NCBI GenBank assembly: GCA_030448245.1
Contig: JAUJNH010000011.1
Coordinates: forward strand, 1-54,779
DNA: 54,779 bases
Reading direction: 5' to 3'
Origin: Acidimicrobiales bacterium
GTDB lineage: Bacteria; Actinomycetota; Acidimicrobiia; Acidimicrobiales; JAUJNH01
Part shown: positions 17,673-27,308 of the stretch, piece by piece
Numbering within the stretch: the first letter of the stretch is position 1
Layout of the letters: every line of letters starts with the position of its first letter
Made by a program: the position numbers and the translations under genes
The notes under the pieces: model-generated
What the model was told of the DNA's origin: nothing
The model's database searches: none
The model's input: only the letters and a program-made list of their open reading frames with translations

Positions 17673-18041
17673 TCACCTGCGCCGGATCATCGTGGCGATC
17701 AGGACCGGCTGCCCCCCGAAGTCGGCGAGCCTGTGGCGGTCGAGCAGGATGGCGAACTCGGCCTCGACCGCAGCGACGTCGAACGGTCGCAGCGTCCCGG
17801 TCACCTCGACGTGGTCCCCGGGCTGGAGCGATGGTGCGCCCCTTGGCACGAGGACCAGGACTGCCCTTGACCCGTCATCGCCAACCGCGAACACGTAGGC
17901 GTCGACCACCACCCTGACGGGGCCGGCGACGGTCAGCGTCATCCCACTTGGCTGCTGAGGCTCTGCCGCCGTGGCGCGGCTCGAAGGGCCGGCCTCCGGC
18001 TGTGAGGGCTTGGCCGCCCCCGCACAGCCCAGCACCGACAT
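17673..18041 (-). CDS. Putative lipoprotein with OB-fold-like domain, start uncertain
   Basis: The secure part begins at ATG 18039-18041 (122 residues). Just upstream in frame, back to about 18095, is a basic then hydrophobic stretch (RRWVALAAALASSA) leading to the lipobox VLGC. A full lipoprotein signal peptide is therefore encoded, but without a standard start codon in frame. Either a rare start or an indel is likely. The mature part has a Pro-rich linker, then a beta-rich domain (VRVVVDAYVFAVGDDGSRAV, GDHVEVTGTLRPFDV, EAEFAILLDRHRLADFGGQP) that looks like an OB fold. It lies just downstream of the second MscS gene and is probably exported and membrane-anchored. Confidence 0.6.
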   Translation of the reverse strand: MSVLGCAGAAKPSQPEAGPSSRATAAEPQQPSGMTLTVAGPVRVVVDAYVFAVGDDGSRAVLVLVPRGAPSLQPGDHVEVTGTLRPFDVAAVEAEFAILLDRHRLADFGGQPVLIATMIRRR

Positions 18042-18142
18042 CGCCGACGAGGCCAGGGCAGCCGCAAGGGCTACCCACCGCCTTACTCGGCGGCGGCGCC
18101 GTCCGGCGTCGCCGTGACGGGTTGCCGTCGTGGAGCCCGCTC

Positions 18143-19024
18143 TCAGCGGATGGTCACCTCCCGGGTCGTCGAGGCCACCTCGATGCCGGCTGCCGCCAGA
18201 CGATCGGTGACCCGTCGCGTCATGTCGTCCTTGACCGACCTCGCGGTGCGCACCGGAACGACGAAGCGAGCGGACAGCTCCATGTAGTTGTCGGTGGAAC
18301 GTACGAAGACCCTCGGCTCCACCTCGGCCCGCCCGACTGGATAGCGATCGACCATGGCATCCATCGCTTGGTCGGCACCTTCGGACGACGAGGCTCGGGC
18401 AGCCTCCTCTTGCAGGATGGTCTCTGCCTCGTGCCAGTTGCCGTCGTGGCTGACGGGAATGGTGAGCTCCTCCCAGATGAAGTCGAAGATCGAGCTGTAG
18501 TTGAAGAATGGCTCGGTGAAGGTGGTCTTGTTGGAGAGGGCGACGATGCGACCGGTGTACTGGCGTCCGCGGACCCATGTGCCGCCGTCGGTGGAGGAGC
18601 CGATCTCCATCACCTTGGTGCGCAGCGGCGTGATGTCGATCACGTCACCCCGGACACCACCCATCTGGATCCGGTCGCCGACCCGGAAGATGCGACCGGA
18701 GACGATGTTGAACCAGCCGGCAACGGCGCCGATGACCTCCTGCATCGCGAAGGCAACCCCTGCGGTGGCCAGGCCGAGGACGACGCCGAGCCGCCCTGCG
18801 AACGCCTGCCACACGATCGCCAGCGCCACCACGGTGACGGCCGCAACTGCATACCGAGCGCCCTTGCGGGCGTAGTAGCGGCCGTAGGGGTCGGAGGAGC
18901 GACGGGCGAGCAGCCTGCCGAGGACGGCCGAGATCACCGCGGCGACCACGACGACAAGACCCGAGGTGACGAGGCGGCCGGGAACGCTCGAGTTGTCAGC
19001 GAGAAGATCGAGAGCTCGTTCCAC
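18143..19024 (-). CDS. MscS-family mechanosensitive ion channel (copy 2)
   Basis: 293 residues from GTG 19024. It has three membrane helices (about 17-38, 56-76, 78-107), the pore helix GLATAGVAFAMQEVIGAVAG, the beta domain, and the C-terminal alpha/beta domain with YMELSARFVVPVRTARS. It is strongly similar over its full length to the channel at 8880-9827, including a run of 41 identical residues at the end of the pore helix and start of the beta domain. It lacks the charged C-terminal tail of copy 1. It is followed by the putative lipoprotein and is divergent from a lipoprotein-DUF1622 pair. Confidence 0.93.
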   Translation of the reverse strand: MERALDLLADNSSVPGRLVTSGLVVVVAAVISAVLGRLLARRSSDPYGRYYARKGARYAVAAVTVVALAIVWQAFAGRLGVVLGLATAGVAFAMQEVIGAVAGWFNIVSGRIFRVGDRIQMGGVRGDVIDITPLRTKVMEIGSSTDGGTWVRGRQYTGRIVALSNKTTFTEPFFNYSSIFDFIWEELTIPVSHDGNWHEAETILQEEAARASSSEGADQAMDAMVDRYPVGRAEVEPRVFVRSTDNYMELSARFVVPVRTARSVKDDMTRRVTDRLAAAGIEVASTTREVTIR

Positions 19025-19224
19025 TCAGCGCTGCCCGCCTGCGGCCTGCCCGGTCATCACGTGCAGTTGTGCCCACCGCGGCCCCACCGCAGGGACCCAG
19101 CTTGACCCTGTGACGGGATCGTTACGCTGCGGATCAATGGGGCTCTGCCCAGACATGGGTAACGGTTGGGTCACGGCCGAGGGTGTGGCCGATGCTGGCG
19201 AGGAGAGTTGGGAAGGCTCGCCGC

Positions 19225-19707
19225 ATGGATCGGGCACGAGCGGTTGAGAGTCGCAGTGGTTGGGCCGGGTGCCTCTGCGTCGGCGCGGTGGCATTCCTCC
19301 TTGGCATGGGTTTGGTTGCCTGCGGGCGCAACGGCCCGGATGAGGGCACCCAGCCTGCGCCGGCCGTGACGACGTTCGAGCAAGGTCGGTTCGGTGACAT
19401 CCCGCTGTTTTTCCGCAGCGAGCCCGTTGGACCTCGCAGCGAGAAGGACGGGGTGGTCGCCCGCAGCTACAAAGCGACCGGTGCGTCACCCCAGCAAGTG
19501 CTGGAGTTCTACCGCGACGGACTGCCCCCTCGGTGGACGATGGTGACGCCGATCGAGAAGCTGGGCGTGAACACGTTCCGGGCAGACTGGGTGGACGAGA
19601 GCTACAGGCTTCGTGTGTCCGCCACCCGCGAACCCTTGCTCGACCGCGACGACGACGTCGTGGAGCCCATCGTCAGCCAGTACAGCTTGACGCTGCACCC
19701 TCGCTGA
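19225..19707 (+). CDS. Small lipoprotein of unknown function
   Basis: 160 residues from ATG 19225 (GGGAAGG about ten bases upstream; an in-frame GTG at 19183 is possible). A signal peptide with a long hydrophobic core (CLCVGAVAFLLGMGLVAC) ends in a lipobox with Cys34. The mature domain of about 120 residues is compact and mixed alpha/beta: VVARSYKATGASPQQVLEFY and GVNTFRADWVDESYRLRVSA. The S/T-K-A segment followed by a helix and a charged strand resembles small actinobacterial periplasmic lipoproteins, but I recognise no family. The next gene starts 26 bases downstream on the same strand. Confidence 0.75.
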   Translation: MDRARAVESRSGWAGCLCVGAVAFLLGMGLVACGRNGPDEGTQPAPAVTTFEQGRFGDIPLFFRSEPVGPRSEKDGVVARSYKATGASPQQVLEFYRDGLPPRWTMVTPIEKLGVNTFRADWVDESYRLRVSATREPLLDRDDDVVEPIVSQYSLTLHPR

Positions 19708-19733
19708 AGTGGGCAGCGTGATAGCAGGACCTG

Positions 19734-20093
19734 ATGACCTTCAGCGACTCCGTTGAGACGGTCGGAAAGGCGGTCGACGCCGTTGGTGTCGCCGTCATCG
19801 TCGTCGGCGCGCTGATCGCGACGTACCTGGCGTGGTCGGAACGAGAGGTCTCGGGAGGTATGCGCTATCGCACGTACCGGCGCCGGCTCGGCCGGGCCAT
19901 CCTGCTGGGCCTCGAGTTCCTCGTCGCCGCTGACATCATCAGGACCGTGGCCGTGGCCCCCACCTTCACCAGCGTGGGGGTTCTGGCCATCATCGTGCTC
20001 ATCCGTACGTTCCTCAGCATGAGCCTCGAGGTCGAGATCGATGGGCGCTGGCCCTGGCAAGACGAGCCCAAAGCCAGTTCTAGCTCCGGCTGA
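19734..20093 (+). CDS. DUF1622-family membrane protein
   Basis: 119 residues. Three membrane segments: about 15-32 (VDAVGVAVIVVGALIATYLA), 52-72 (RAILLGLEFLVAADIIRTVA) and 78-98 (SVGVLAIIVLIRTFLSMSLE). The invariant GLEFLVAADIIRTV motif and the end EVEIDGRWPW are diagnostic of DUF1622. No biochemical role is known. It is 26 bases after the lipoprotein and most likely co-transcribed with it. A stretch of about 240 bases without a gene separates it from the DUF2254 copy 2 stop. Confidence 0.88.
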   Translation: MTFSDSVETVGKAVDAVGVAVIVVGALIATYLAWSEREVSGGMRYRTYRRRLGRAILLGLEFLVAADIIRTVAVAPTFTSVGVLAIIVLIRTFLSMSLEVEIDGRWPWQDEPKASSSSG

Positions 20094-20334
20094 GCTTTGG
20101 TGTCATCGTGATCACCCAGACCACGCGAGGGTCGACGTCGTCCGAGACGAGACCTCCGCCTCGAAAGCCGCCGGTTGCTACGACGCCCCAGTGGCGTTGC
20201 GCGCCACGGTTCAGGATCAACCCCCGCCTGAATGTTGCTGACACCGCTGCGCGAGTACGCCCCGGAACACCAGGATCAGTCATGCAGCAGCCCCCCATGA
20301 AGAGGGTCGCCAGCCTTCCGACGGACGCGATGCG

Positions 20335-21625
20335 TCAGCGACGACGCTCTCCTGCGTTTAGCCGACGGACTGTCGCGTGTTCCGCCGTTGGCAGGTCCTC
20401 GAGACGAGCCTGGAGCAGCCGACGCTGTTCGTTCAGCACCTCAACGCGACCGGACGGTGCCACGGCCTTGAGATCGTCGATGATCGAGCCGATGCGATGC
20501 TGAACCTGGATCGACCCGGCACCCAGTGGCGTACCTCATCGACGGCAAGCCGGACGTAGTCGTCCAGCAGGGCTGGGGAGCCACGGCACGGATGGTGCCA
20601 GCCGCGTCTCGAGCGGTTCGGGCCACCAGGGGCCGGGTGGTCATGCGGCGGAGGAGGTCGTGCAGGTGATCCAGGCACTGCACAGCCGTCGTGGGGTCGT
20701 TCACCCCGGGTGACAGGGCGCGCTCGGCGATGTCGATGAGCTGACGGAAGCCGAACGCCGGGTCTTCGGCCGGGTCCCGCTCCTTGTCGAGGGCGATTGC
20801 CGCCCTGACGTGCCGGTCGTCGGTGTGGCCGGTGCCGCACACGGCGACGAGGGGCATCCCACACGCCACGAAGTCCCCAGGTCTCGGCAGGACCGTGATG
20901 GTCACGTCTGCTGCCTCCGCGACCCGTCGGAGCCGCTCGAGGTCCACCGAGGTGAGAACACCAGGTTTGGCGGCCTCCACAATCCGGCTCGGTCCGGCCG
21001 TGGCGAGCGCATCAGCGGAGCGGAGCTCGCCTGCCGGGTGGACACGGTCGATGGCGGCGATCGTCTCGGCGCTGATGCGCTCGATGACGTGGATCACCCG
21101 GATCGACTGGCCGATGGTGTGGATGTACTGGACGAAGAACGCGACGGAGAGGAGCACCAGGGCGAACGACACCGAAACGGCTACTCCGGGAACGAACTGG
21201 TCGGGACCGCCGTCACTGCCGCGGACGTTCCGGAGCACCAGCAGGGCGAAGACGAAGGTGGCCAGGAACACCCCGAGGGTCACCTGGCTGCGGGGATCGC
21301 GCAAGAACGTGCGCAGGACCCGGGGCGAGAACTGGCTGCTGGCCAGCTGTAGCACGACGATGGTCACCGAGAAGACCAGTGCCGTCAGGGTCAGGGTCGA
21401 TGAGGCTATGGAGGAGAGCAGCTCCCGAGCGCTGTCGGGGCCACCGCTGAAGCCGACCCGTCGGCCGCTGGCCGCAAGGTGCTTGTCGAGTTCGAGCGAG
21501 GCCACTGCCAGCCCACCAGCAAGGACGACGGTGCCGGTCGGCAGGAACCAGTATCCGGCCAGCAGCCGGGCTCCCAGACGACGGGTCCTCCTCCGTGATC
21601 CACCTAACGCCGCAGGAGAGCTCAC
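20335..21625 (-). pseudogene. DUF2254-family membrane protein (copy 2), C-terminus frameshifted
   Basis: The first 350 residues are intact and match copy 1 at 10231-11469: four N-terminal helices, LTALVFSVTIVVLQLASSQF, FSPRVLRTFLRDPRSQ and FGFRQLIDIAERALSPGVND. At about 20585 the frame slips; the next frame has ALLDDYVRLAVDEVRHWVPG. At about 20525 a second slip restores homology (GSIQVQHRIGSIIDDLKAVA), followed by a helical tail to a TGA at 20335-20337. If these are sequence errors, the protein would be about 429 residues. If not, the protein ends in an aberrant tail at 20441. Its neighbours are the YflT-type stress protein and DUF1622. Confidence 0.85.
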
Positions 21626-21689
21626 GAAGTCGGTCGCCGCCGCATGAGGTTCGGCGTCGCTCCTGGCGACGCCGTCCTGACGTTCACCG

Positions 21690-22160
21690 TCAACGTGCGC
21701 CGAACTGGGGCCTCAGCTCCAGCCTTGCGCGGGCGGCAAACTCCGGGTCGCAGAGCAGCACGTAGCGCCCGGCCTGAATCGAGGCCACTGACGAGAAGTT
21801 GCGGCGTCCCGAGGACGCCCAGTGGGTGATCAGGCTCACCACGACCCCGAGGACCGCGCCGAGGGCGATGCCGTAGGCAGCCATGGCGAAGGCCGAGATG
21901 AGGGGGTCGGCCCAGCTCAACAACCCGAGGAGGAACCCGAACGCGGTGCCGATGAGGGCACCGGAGAACAGCCCCTGGGCGGCGGCCTGTGCGTAACCAT
22001 GCCGTCCGGTGATGCTCTCGACCATGCGCAGATCCTGGGCTACGACCGACAGGTGCTCAACCGGGAACCCGCGGTCCGACAACGAGTCGACGGCGCGCTG
22101 CGCCTCGGGGTAGGTGGAGTAGGACGCCACGGTCTGGCGCGATTCGGTCAGGGTGTCCAT
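21690..22160 (-). CDS. General stress protein 17M-like (YflT-type) membrane protein
   Basis: 156 residues. The N-terminal domain matches the heat-induced stress protein YflT family: VASYSTYPEAQRAVDSLSDR, GFPVEHLSVVAQDLRMVE and ITGR.GYAQAAAQGLFSGA. Two glycine-rich hydrophobic hairpins follow (IGTAFGFLLGLLSW and AMAAYGIALGAVLGVVVSLI), then a C-terminal ferredoxin-like segment (SIQAGRYVLLCDPEFAARAR). Actinobacterial members have exactly this TM-hairpin form. An AAGGGAGC stretch nine bases upstream supports ATG 22158-22160. It is divergent from the HtrA-type protease. A role in general stress is inferred from the family name only. Confidence 0.85.
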   Translation of the reverse strand: MDTLTESRQTVASYSTYPEAQRAVDSLSDRGFPVEHLSVVAQDLRMVESITGRHGYAQAAAQGLFSGALIGTAFGFLLGLLSWADPLISAFAMAAYGIALGAVLGVVVSLITHWASSGRRNFSSVASIQAGRYVLLCDPEFAARARLELRPQFGAR

Positions 22161-22343
22161 GTGAGCTCCCTTCGTCAGGTGGCCACGGAGGTGTGCCGTG
22201 CCCCACTACCTGCCCACCGCAGGTAACGACCCCGTGGGCGCTGTGTAACGGGTTCGCAACGGATCGCGGCCCGTCGCATCCCGTCGCAGAACCGTGACAG
22301 CCGTGAGAGTCGGCCGTTACCGACAGCGGGCACACCCGCTGAC

Positions 22344-23426
22344 ATGAAGCGCACCGCATGTCCCAGCCGAAGGACGGCCCCTGTCGTGAGGGTCGGGATG
22401 ATCTCGGGAGCTCTCCTGCTCGGCGCCGCCTGCTCGTTGGACAATGACCAGGCGGCTCCGACGGCCGAGCAGCCGAGGTCGGAGACGGAGCCGGCACTTG
22501 AGAGCACCTCTCCCCGAGAGGGTGAAGCGACCATAGGGCGGGTTCCCGAGATCGTGCAGCGGGTGCAGCCTTCGGTCGTCACCGTCCTCACCGACCGCGG
22601 TGAAGGCAGCGGTGTGGTCTACCGGCCCGGCACCATCGTCACCAACCACCATGTCGTGGCCGGGGCGCGGACGGTTCGGGTCGCCTTGGCCAGCGGCGAG
22701 CGGATCGACGCGAAGGTGCGGGCCACCGACGAGCGGAGCGACCTGGCCGTCCTCGACGTGTCACGGACCGACCTTCCTCCCGCCACCTTCGCGAAGAGCC
22801 TGCCGCGGGTGGGGTCACTGGCGCTCGCCATCGGCAACCCCCTGGGATTCGAGAACACCGTCACGCTGGGGATCATCTCGGGCCTGGGCCGCAGCATCCC
22901 TGGGTCGGCAACCCAGACGCTGGCGCTGATCGACCTCGTCCAGACGGACGCGCCCATCTCACCTGGCAACTCCGGCGGTGCGCTGATCGACGCTGCGGGC
23001 ACCGTCGTCGGGATCAACGTGGCGTACATCCCGCCCCAGACCGCTGGGGCGGTGTCACTCGGCTTCGCGATACCGGCGCCCACGGTCACCGCCGTCGTGG
23101 ACGAGCTTCTACGTGACGGGGACGTCAACCATCCCTTCCTCGGCCTCCAGCCCCGGCCGTTGACCCCGGAGATCGCCCGACAGCTCAACGTGTCGACCGA
23201 CAGTGGCGTCATCGCCCTCGACGTCGAGGACGGCGGGCCGGCGGCGGCCGCTGGCGTCCGTCCCGGTGACGTGATCGTCTCCGTCGAGGGACGGGCCGTG
23301 CGATCGGTCGAAGACCTCCTCGCGGCTCTCCGAAACCATCGTCCCGGCGAGCGCGTGAAGGTGGCACTGGAGCGCGACGGCAACAAGCAGGAGCTCACCG
23401 TCACCCTGGGCGAGCAACGGGCCTAA
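22344..23426 (+). CDS. HtrA/DegP-type serine protease lipoprotein with PDZ domain
   Basis: 360 residues. A lipoprotein signal (ISGALLLGAAC, Cys30) precedes a low-complexity linker and a trypsin-like domain with the complete triad: His103 in IVTNHHVVAGA, Asp133 in RSDLAVLDV and Ser210 in PGNSGGALID. A PDZ domain follows (about 260-355) with HPFLGLQPRPLTPEIA, GGPAAAAGVRPGDVIVSVEG and ALRNHRPGERVKVALERDGN. It acts outside the membrane as an envelope quality-control protease. The start ATG 22344 gives a good n-region; no strong Shine-Dalgarno is visible. The 180 bases upstream are shared with the divergent stress protein. The stop overlaps the convergent small gene by four bases. Confidence 0.94.
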   Translation: MKRTACPSRRTAPVVRVGMISGALLLGAACSLDNDQAAPTAEQPRSETEPALESTSPREGEATIGRVPEIVQRVQPSVVTVLTDRGEGSGVVYRPGTIVTNHHVVAGARTVRVALASGERIDAKVRATDERSDLAVLDVSRTDLPPATFAKSLPRVGSLALAIGNPLGFENTVTLGIISGLGRSIPGSATQTLALIDLVQTDAPISPGNSGGALIDAAGTVVGINVAYIPPQTAGAVSLGFAIPAPTVTAVVDELLRDGDVNHPFLGLQPRPLTPEIARQLNVSTDSGVIALDVEDGGPAAAAGVRPGDVIVSVEGRAVRSVEDLLAALRNHRPGERVKVALERDGNKQELTVTLGEQRA

Positions 23427-23654
23427 CGGTCAGCGCGGATCGGGAGGTCATGCATGGAGATGGCGACGGCGGCGCTCAGGACGACCGCCCGACCCGGGTA
23501 GATGAAGGGGTGGTGACCGCCGGCTGATCCAGTCGTCTACCCGGGTGGTCGCCAGAGGGTGCTCGGCGAAGGCCTGGCCCAGCCCGCCGACTAGCGCGGT
23601 GAGCAGCACGGCCAAGGCCAGGTAGAAGACGACGGATCCTGCGGCCGCGGCCAC
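23423..23654 (-). pseudogene. Small two-helix membrane protein with one frameshift
   Basis: The frame from 23654 reads MAAAAGSVVFYLALAVLLTA, a membrane helix, and continues to TRVDDWISR, after which composition collapses. Shifting frame at about 23520 gives AGGHHPFIYPGRAVVLSAAV, AISMHDLPIRADR and a TAG at 23423-23425, a sensible second helix and polar tail. The restored product would be about 77 residues. The coherent continuation suggests an indel, either real or an error. Its end overlaps the HtrA stop tail to tail. Confidence 0.55.
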
Positions 23655-23979
23655 GCCGATCAGCTCAGCACGGGTGCTTCATCCCCGCTGGTGAGCACAG
23701 CCAGGTCCTTGGATGAGCCAGAGGCGTTGGCTCATCATCCGCCCGGTCGTGAGGCAAGAAGCAGCACAGGACCAGACCGACGCCCGTGGACCGCAGCTGC
23801 ACTACGAGGAGCCCCACCCCTCCTGCTGGTGCTGCCCACAGAAGAGTGGACGGCGGGGAGGCTCAACCCGCCGAAGATGCTGAGGCGAACTGCGACGCGG
23901 CCCGGGTATGTGGTCGCCGAGAGGTTCTGTCCTATCCGCCACCGCCGCACCGGCCCCTTGCGCGGCCGTGAGAGGACGG
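23655..23979. other. 325-base stretch without a gene, containing a 9-bp perfect inverted repeat
   Basis: No coding signal seen. GATGAGCCA (23712-23720) and TGGCTCATC (23728-23736) form a perfect 9-bp stem with a 7-base loop. There is no T-tract after it. The same TGAGCCA/TGGCTCA core recurs in the longer inverted repeat at 28494-28549. Confidence 0.4.
23712..23736. repeat. Inverted repeat GATGAGCCA / TGGCTCATC
   Basis: A perfect 9-bp palindromic arm pair with loop GAGGCGT, lying between a minus-strand start (23654) and the zwf stop (23980). It may be an operator or a weak, T-less terminator for zwf transcription. Confidence 0.5.
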
Positions 23980-25327
23980 TTACGCGTCGCCGCCGAATCG
24001 ACCGGTCGAGCCGGCTGGGTACTCCAGGAGCGGCGTGGCGCCGCGGGCCCAGCCCTGGAGGATGGGCTCGATGATTCGCCATGCCTCCTCGGCCTCGTCG
24101 GCCCGGATGCTCAGGACCGGATCGGCCTCGAAGACGTCGATGAGGAGCCGGGCGTAGGCCGACAGGTCCTGGGGTGCGAGGGCGACGGACATCTCGCTCC
24201 GCTCGAGCTGGAAGGGTCGCCGGCGCCGTTGAGGCTGACCTCGAGGGACAGCTGGTCGGGGTTGACGCGCAGCCGCAGGACGTTGGGCTCGGGGTCCTCG
24301 GCCTGGTCGTCGAAGGCGAGGTGGGGGACGGGGCGGAAGCGGACGCGGATCTCGTGGCGGTCGGTTTCGAGCGCCTTGCCGCTGCGGAGGGTGAACGGCA
24401 CGCCGGCCCACCGCCAACTGTCGATGTGCAGGGTCACAGCGGCGAACGTCTCGGTTCCGGCGGCCGGCGTCGATCCCGGCTTCGTCCGCATAGGCGGGAA
24501 CGGCGATCCCGCCGGCATCGCCTGCGGTGTACCGGGCGCGAACGGTGAGGCGGCGCACATCGTCGTCGGTCATCCGTCGGACGGCCCGCAGCACGTCGAC
24601 CTTCCGGTCCCGGAGGGCCCGTTCGCCCAGGTTGAGCGGAGGTTCCATGGCCAGCAGGCACAGCAGCTGGAGCAGGTGGTTCTGGATCATGTCGCGGAGG
24701 GCGCCGGCCGTGTCGTAGTAGCCGGCGCGACCCTCGAGGGCGAGGGTCTCGTCCCAGACGATGTCGACACGCTCGATGTGCTGGGCGTTCCACACGGCCT
24801 CGAAGATCCGGTTGGCGAAGCGGAGCCCCAGGATGTTCTGCACGGTCTGCTTGCCGAGGAAGTGATCGACCCTGAAGACGTCCTCCTCGCGCACGACTTC
24901 ATGGATTAACGCATTCAGCCGGCGGGCGGAGGCGAGGTCGTCGCCGAACGGCTTCTCGACCACGATCCCGCTACCAGGGGCCAGCGGCAGCGCCCTGAGC
25001 GCCTTCACTGCTCCCGGGAACACGTGCGGGGGCAAGGCGAGGTAGACCACGGCGGCGCGCCCGGCTGACCGACGGCGGCGCGCAGCGTGGCTGCGTCGGT
25101 GACATCTCCGGTGTGGTAGCGGATGCGGGACAGCAGCGGCGCGCGCGCTCGCCAAGGCGTCGGTCGAGGTGCTGGCGGAAGGCCTCGTCGTCCCACGGCT
25201 GGCGGTCGACGCCGGTGATGGTGACGTCGTCGGGGAGCACGTCGGCCGCGCCCAGCTCGGCGAGCGCGGGCGCGAGGTAGCGGGAGGAGAGGCCGCCGCC
25301 GGCGCCGAGGATCACGAGGTCGGTCAT
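23980..25327 (-). pseudogene. zwf: Glucose-6-phosphate dehydrogenase, about four frameshifts
   Basis: The ATG at 25325-25327 opens the NAD(P)-binding domain (MTDLVILGAGGGLSSRYLAP). Homology moves between frames at about 25145, 25065, 24465 and 24215. Family landmarks are all present: AVVYLALPPHVFPGAVKALR, VVEKPFGDDLASARRLN, the active-site region FRVDHFLGKQTVQNILGLRF, VWNAQHIERVDI, YYDTAGALRDMIQNHLLQLL, and late substrate-domain segments WAGVPFTLRSGKAL and PNVLRLRVNPDQLSLE. The start overlaps the GH15 stop as ATGA, so the two are an operon. The enzyme would supply NADPH by oxidising glucose 6-phosphate released downstream of glucose. The conserved protein-level signal across the breaks suggests recent inactivation or sequence error. 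Confidence 0.85.
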
Positions 25328-27158
25328 GTCACCCGCCCGAGCTGCCGGCTGAGGTTGATGCCGCTGGAGATGACGCCCACGTGGCTGAAGGCCTGCGGGT
25401 AGTTTCAGGAACGCTCCGCTGGTCGGGTCGATCTGCTCCGGACAGGAGCCCGAGTGGCCCGGCGCGGGCACACAGCGAGTCGAACAGTGTTCCGGCCTCG
25501 TCGAGCCGGCCCTCGAGGGCCAGGTTGTCGACCAACCAGAAGCTGCAGAGGACGAAGGCGCCTTCGTGGCCGGCCAGCCCGTCGGGCGACTCCTCGGGCA
25601 GGTACCGGTAGAGGAGCCCGCTGCCGGCGCCGAGGCGGTCGGTGATGGCGGCGACGGTGGCGACCATCTTGGGGTGCGTGGCGGGGATCACCCGGCGGAG
25701 GGGGAGGGTCAGCAGGCTGGCGTCGAGGCCGCCGCCGCCGAGGTGCTCGGTCAGCGACGAGCGCCTCGGGTCCCACGCTTCGGCCAGGATGGCCTGGCGC
25801 ACCTGGGCGGCTTCGGTGGCCCAGGTGGCGGCGTCAGCGGTGGCGCCGAGGTGCTCGGCCATCTTCGCGGCGCGGTCGAGGGCGACGTGGCACATCGCCG
25901 CCGAGTAGGTGAACACGCGCCCCGGTGTCCGGACCCTCCCAGATCCCCTGATCGGGTGTCCGCCACACCGCCCGGGCCGACTCGGCCAGCGTCCGGAGGC
26001 GGCCTCCGAGCTGGGGATCGATGGTCCCACCACCACGCAGCCACTGGTAGGCGCAGTCGATGATCTCGCCGTAGACGTCGTTCTGCCGCTGAGCGGCGGC
26101 ACCGTTGCCCCAGCGGACTGGAGGCGACCGCCGGTACCCCTCGAGCTCGGCGTCCACGCAAGTGCTCAGCTGGAGGAAGGGTGCCGGCGAGGTCGTACAT
26201 GACACTCCGGCCCCCCAACCCGGTCAATGGCGTCGAGGACCCAGCCGAGGAAGCCCCAAGCCTGCGGTGCAGACCGATCCGGTGGAGGGCGTACACGGAG
26301 AAGGCGGCGTCACGCACCCAGGTGTAGCGGTAGTCCCAGTTGCGGACCCGCCGATCGCCTCGGGCAAAGACGACGTGGGGGGCGGCGACGATGGCACCGC
26401 TGGCGAAGTGGTCGAGGAGCTTGAGGGTGATCGCCGAACGCCGCACGAGCGGCTCATGCGGGCCTGCATAGGAGAAGTGGCGCGTCCAGGCCCGCCACGA
26501 GTCGAGCGTCGCCTGCATCACCTCATCCGGCCGCCAGTCGTGGCCGCGGTGGCGGACCCACCCGCAGCGAAGCACCACATGAAGCTGCTGACCGGCCCGC
26601 AGCGTCACCACCGTTTCCAGCCCGTCCAGGGGCTGGGTGGCCGCCAGCTGCAGGTCGAGGTTTGGGAGCCGGTCACAGCGCACCTGGAGCCCGTCGCCGC
26701 GAAGGGACGCCGACGCCCCGCCCCGCGGCTGCACGCTGATCCTGAGGCGCACCTCACCCTCCAAGACCGTGGCCGAGCGAAGAAGCTCGCCTCGCGCCGC
26801 AGTGGCGTCCTCCGTCAGGTCCGCTCCCCGCCGGAGGGTCAGCGCGCCGGTGACACGCACCACACCGGTGGGCGCGCCATCTCGGTGGCCAGGACACCAC
26901 CGTCCGGCCTGTACCGCTGTTCCTCGACGAGCCCATCGGGCGTCATGACGAACCGCCCGCCCTCTTCCGGTCGAGGATGGAGCAGAACACCGGTGGCGAG
27001 TCGAACCGCGGCAGGCACATCCACCAGATGGCCCCGTCGAGGCCGACCAGCGCAGCGGTGGCACCGTCACCGATGAGACCGTGATCCTCGAGCGGCAGGT
27101 AGCCACCCTTGTCATCAACCGGCTTGAACGGCGGCCAGAAGCCGTCGGTGTGGCTCAC
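25324..27158 (-). pseudogene. GH15-family glucoamylase/trehalase-like glycoside hydrolase, multiple frameshifts
   Basis: GTG at 27158 starts the family N-terminus ([40 protein letters not shown]). Breaks occur at about 26960, 26875, 26255, 26215, 26190, 25925 and 25410. Diagnostic GH15 segments survive: NWDYRYTWVRDAAFSVYALH with its catalytic-core aromatic residues, QNDVYGEIIDCAYQWLR, and GAFVLCSFWLVDNLALEGRL. The restored end LGRVT overlaps zwf in an ATGA. Actinobacterial members cleave trehalose or alpha-1,4-glucans to glucose; trehalase activity would link it to the otsA gene at 53 kb, but this is inference. Start and stop are both conserved. Confidence 0.82.
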
Positions 27159-27308
27159 GGCCTTGCCCCTGAGCAGCGATGGAGGCCTGCGGGCGCTCCG
27201 GCAGCGCGTCCCACCTCTGGTCCCCTCTTCATCCCCACAACCATGGCTCCCCGACAGCGTGCGCCCCGCCGTTCCTGACGCAGCACGTGATATCGCGTGT
27301 GCAGAGGG

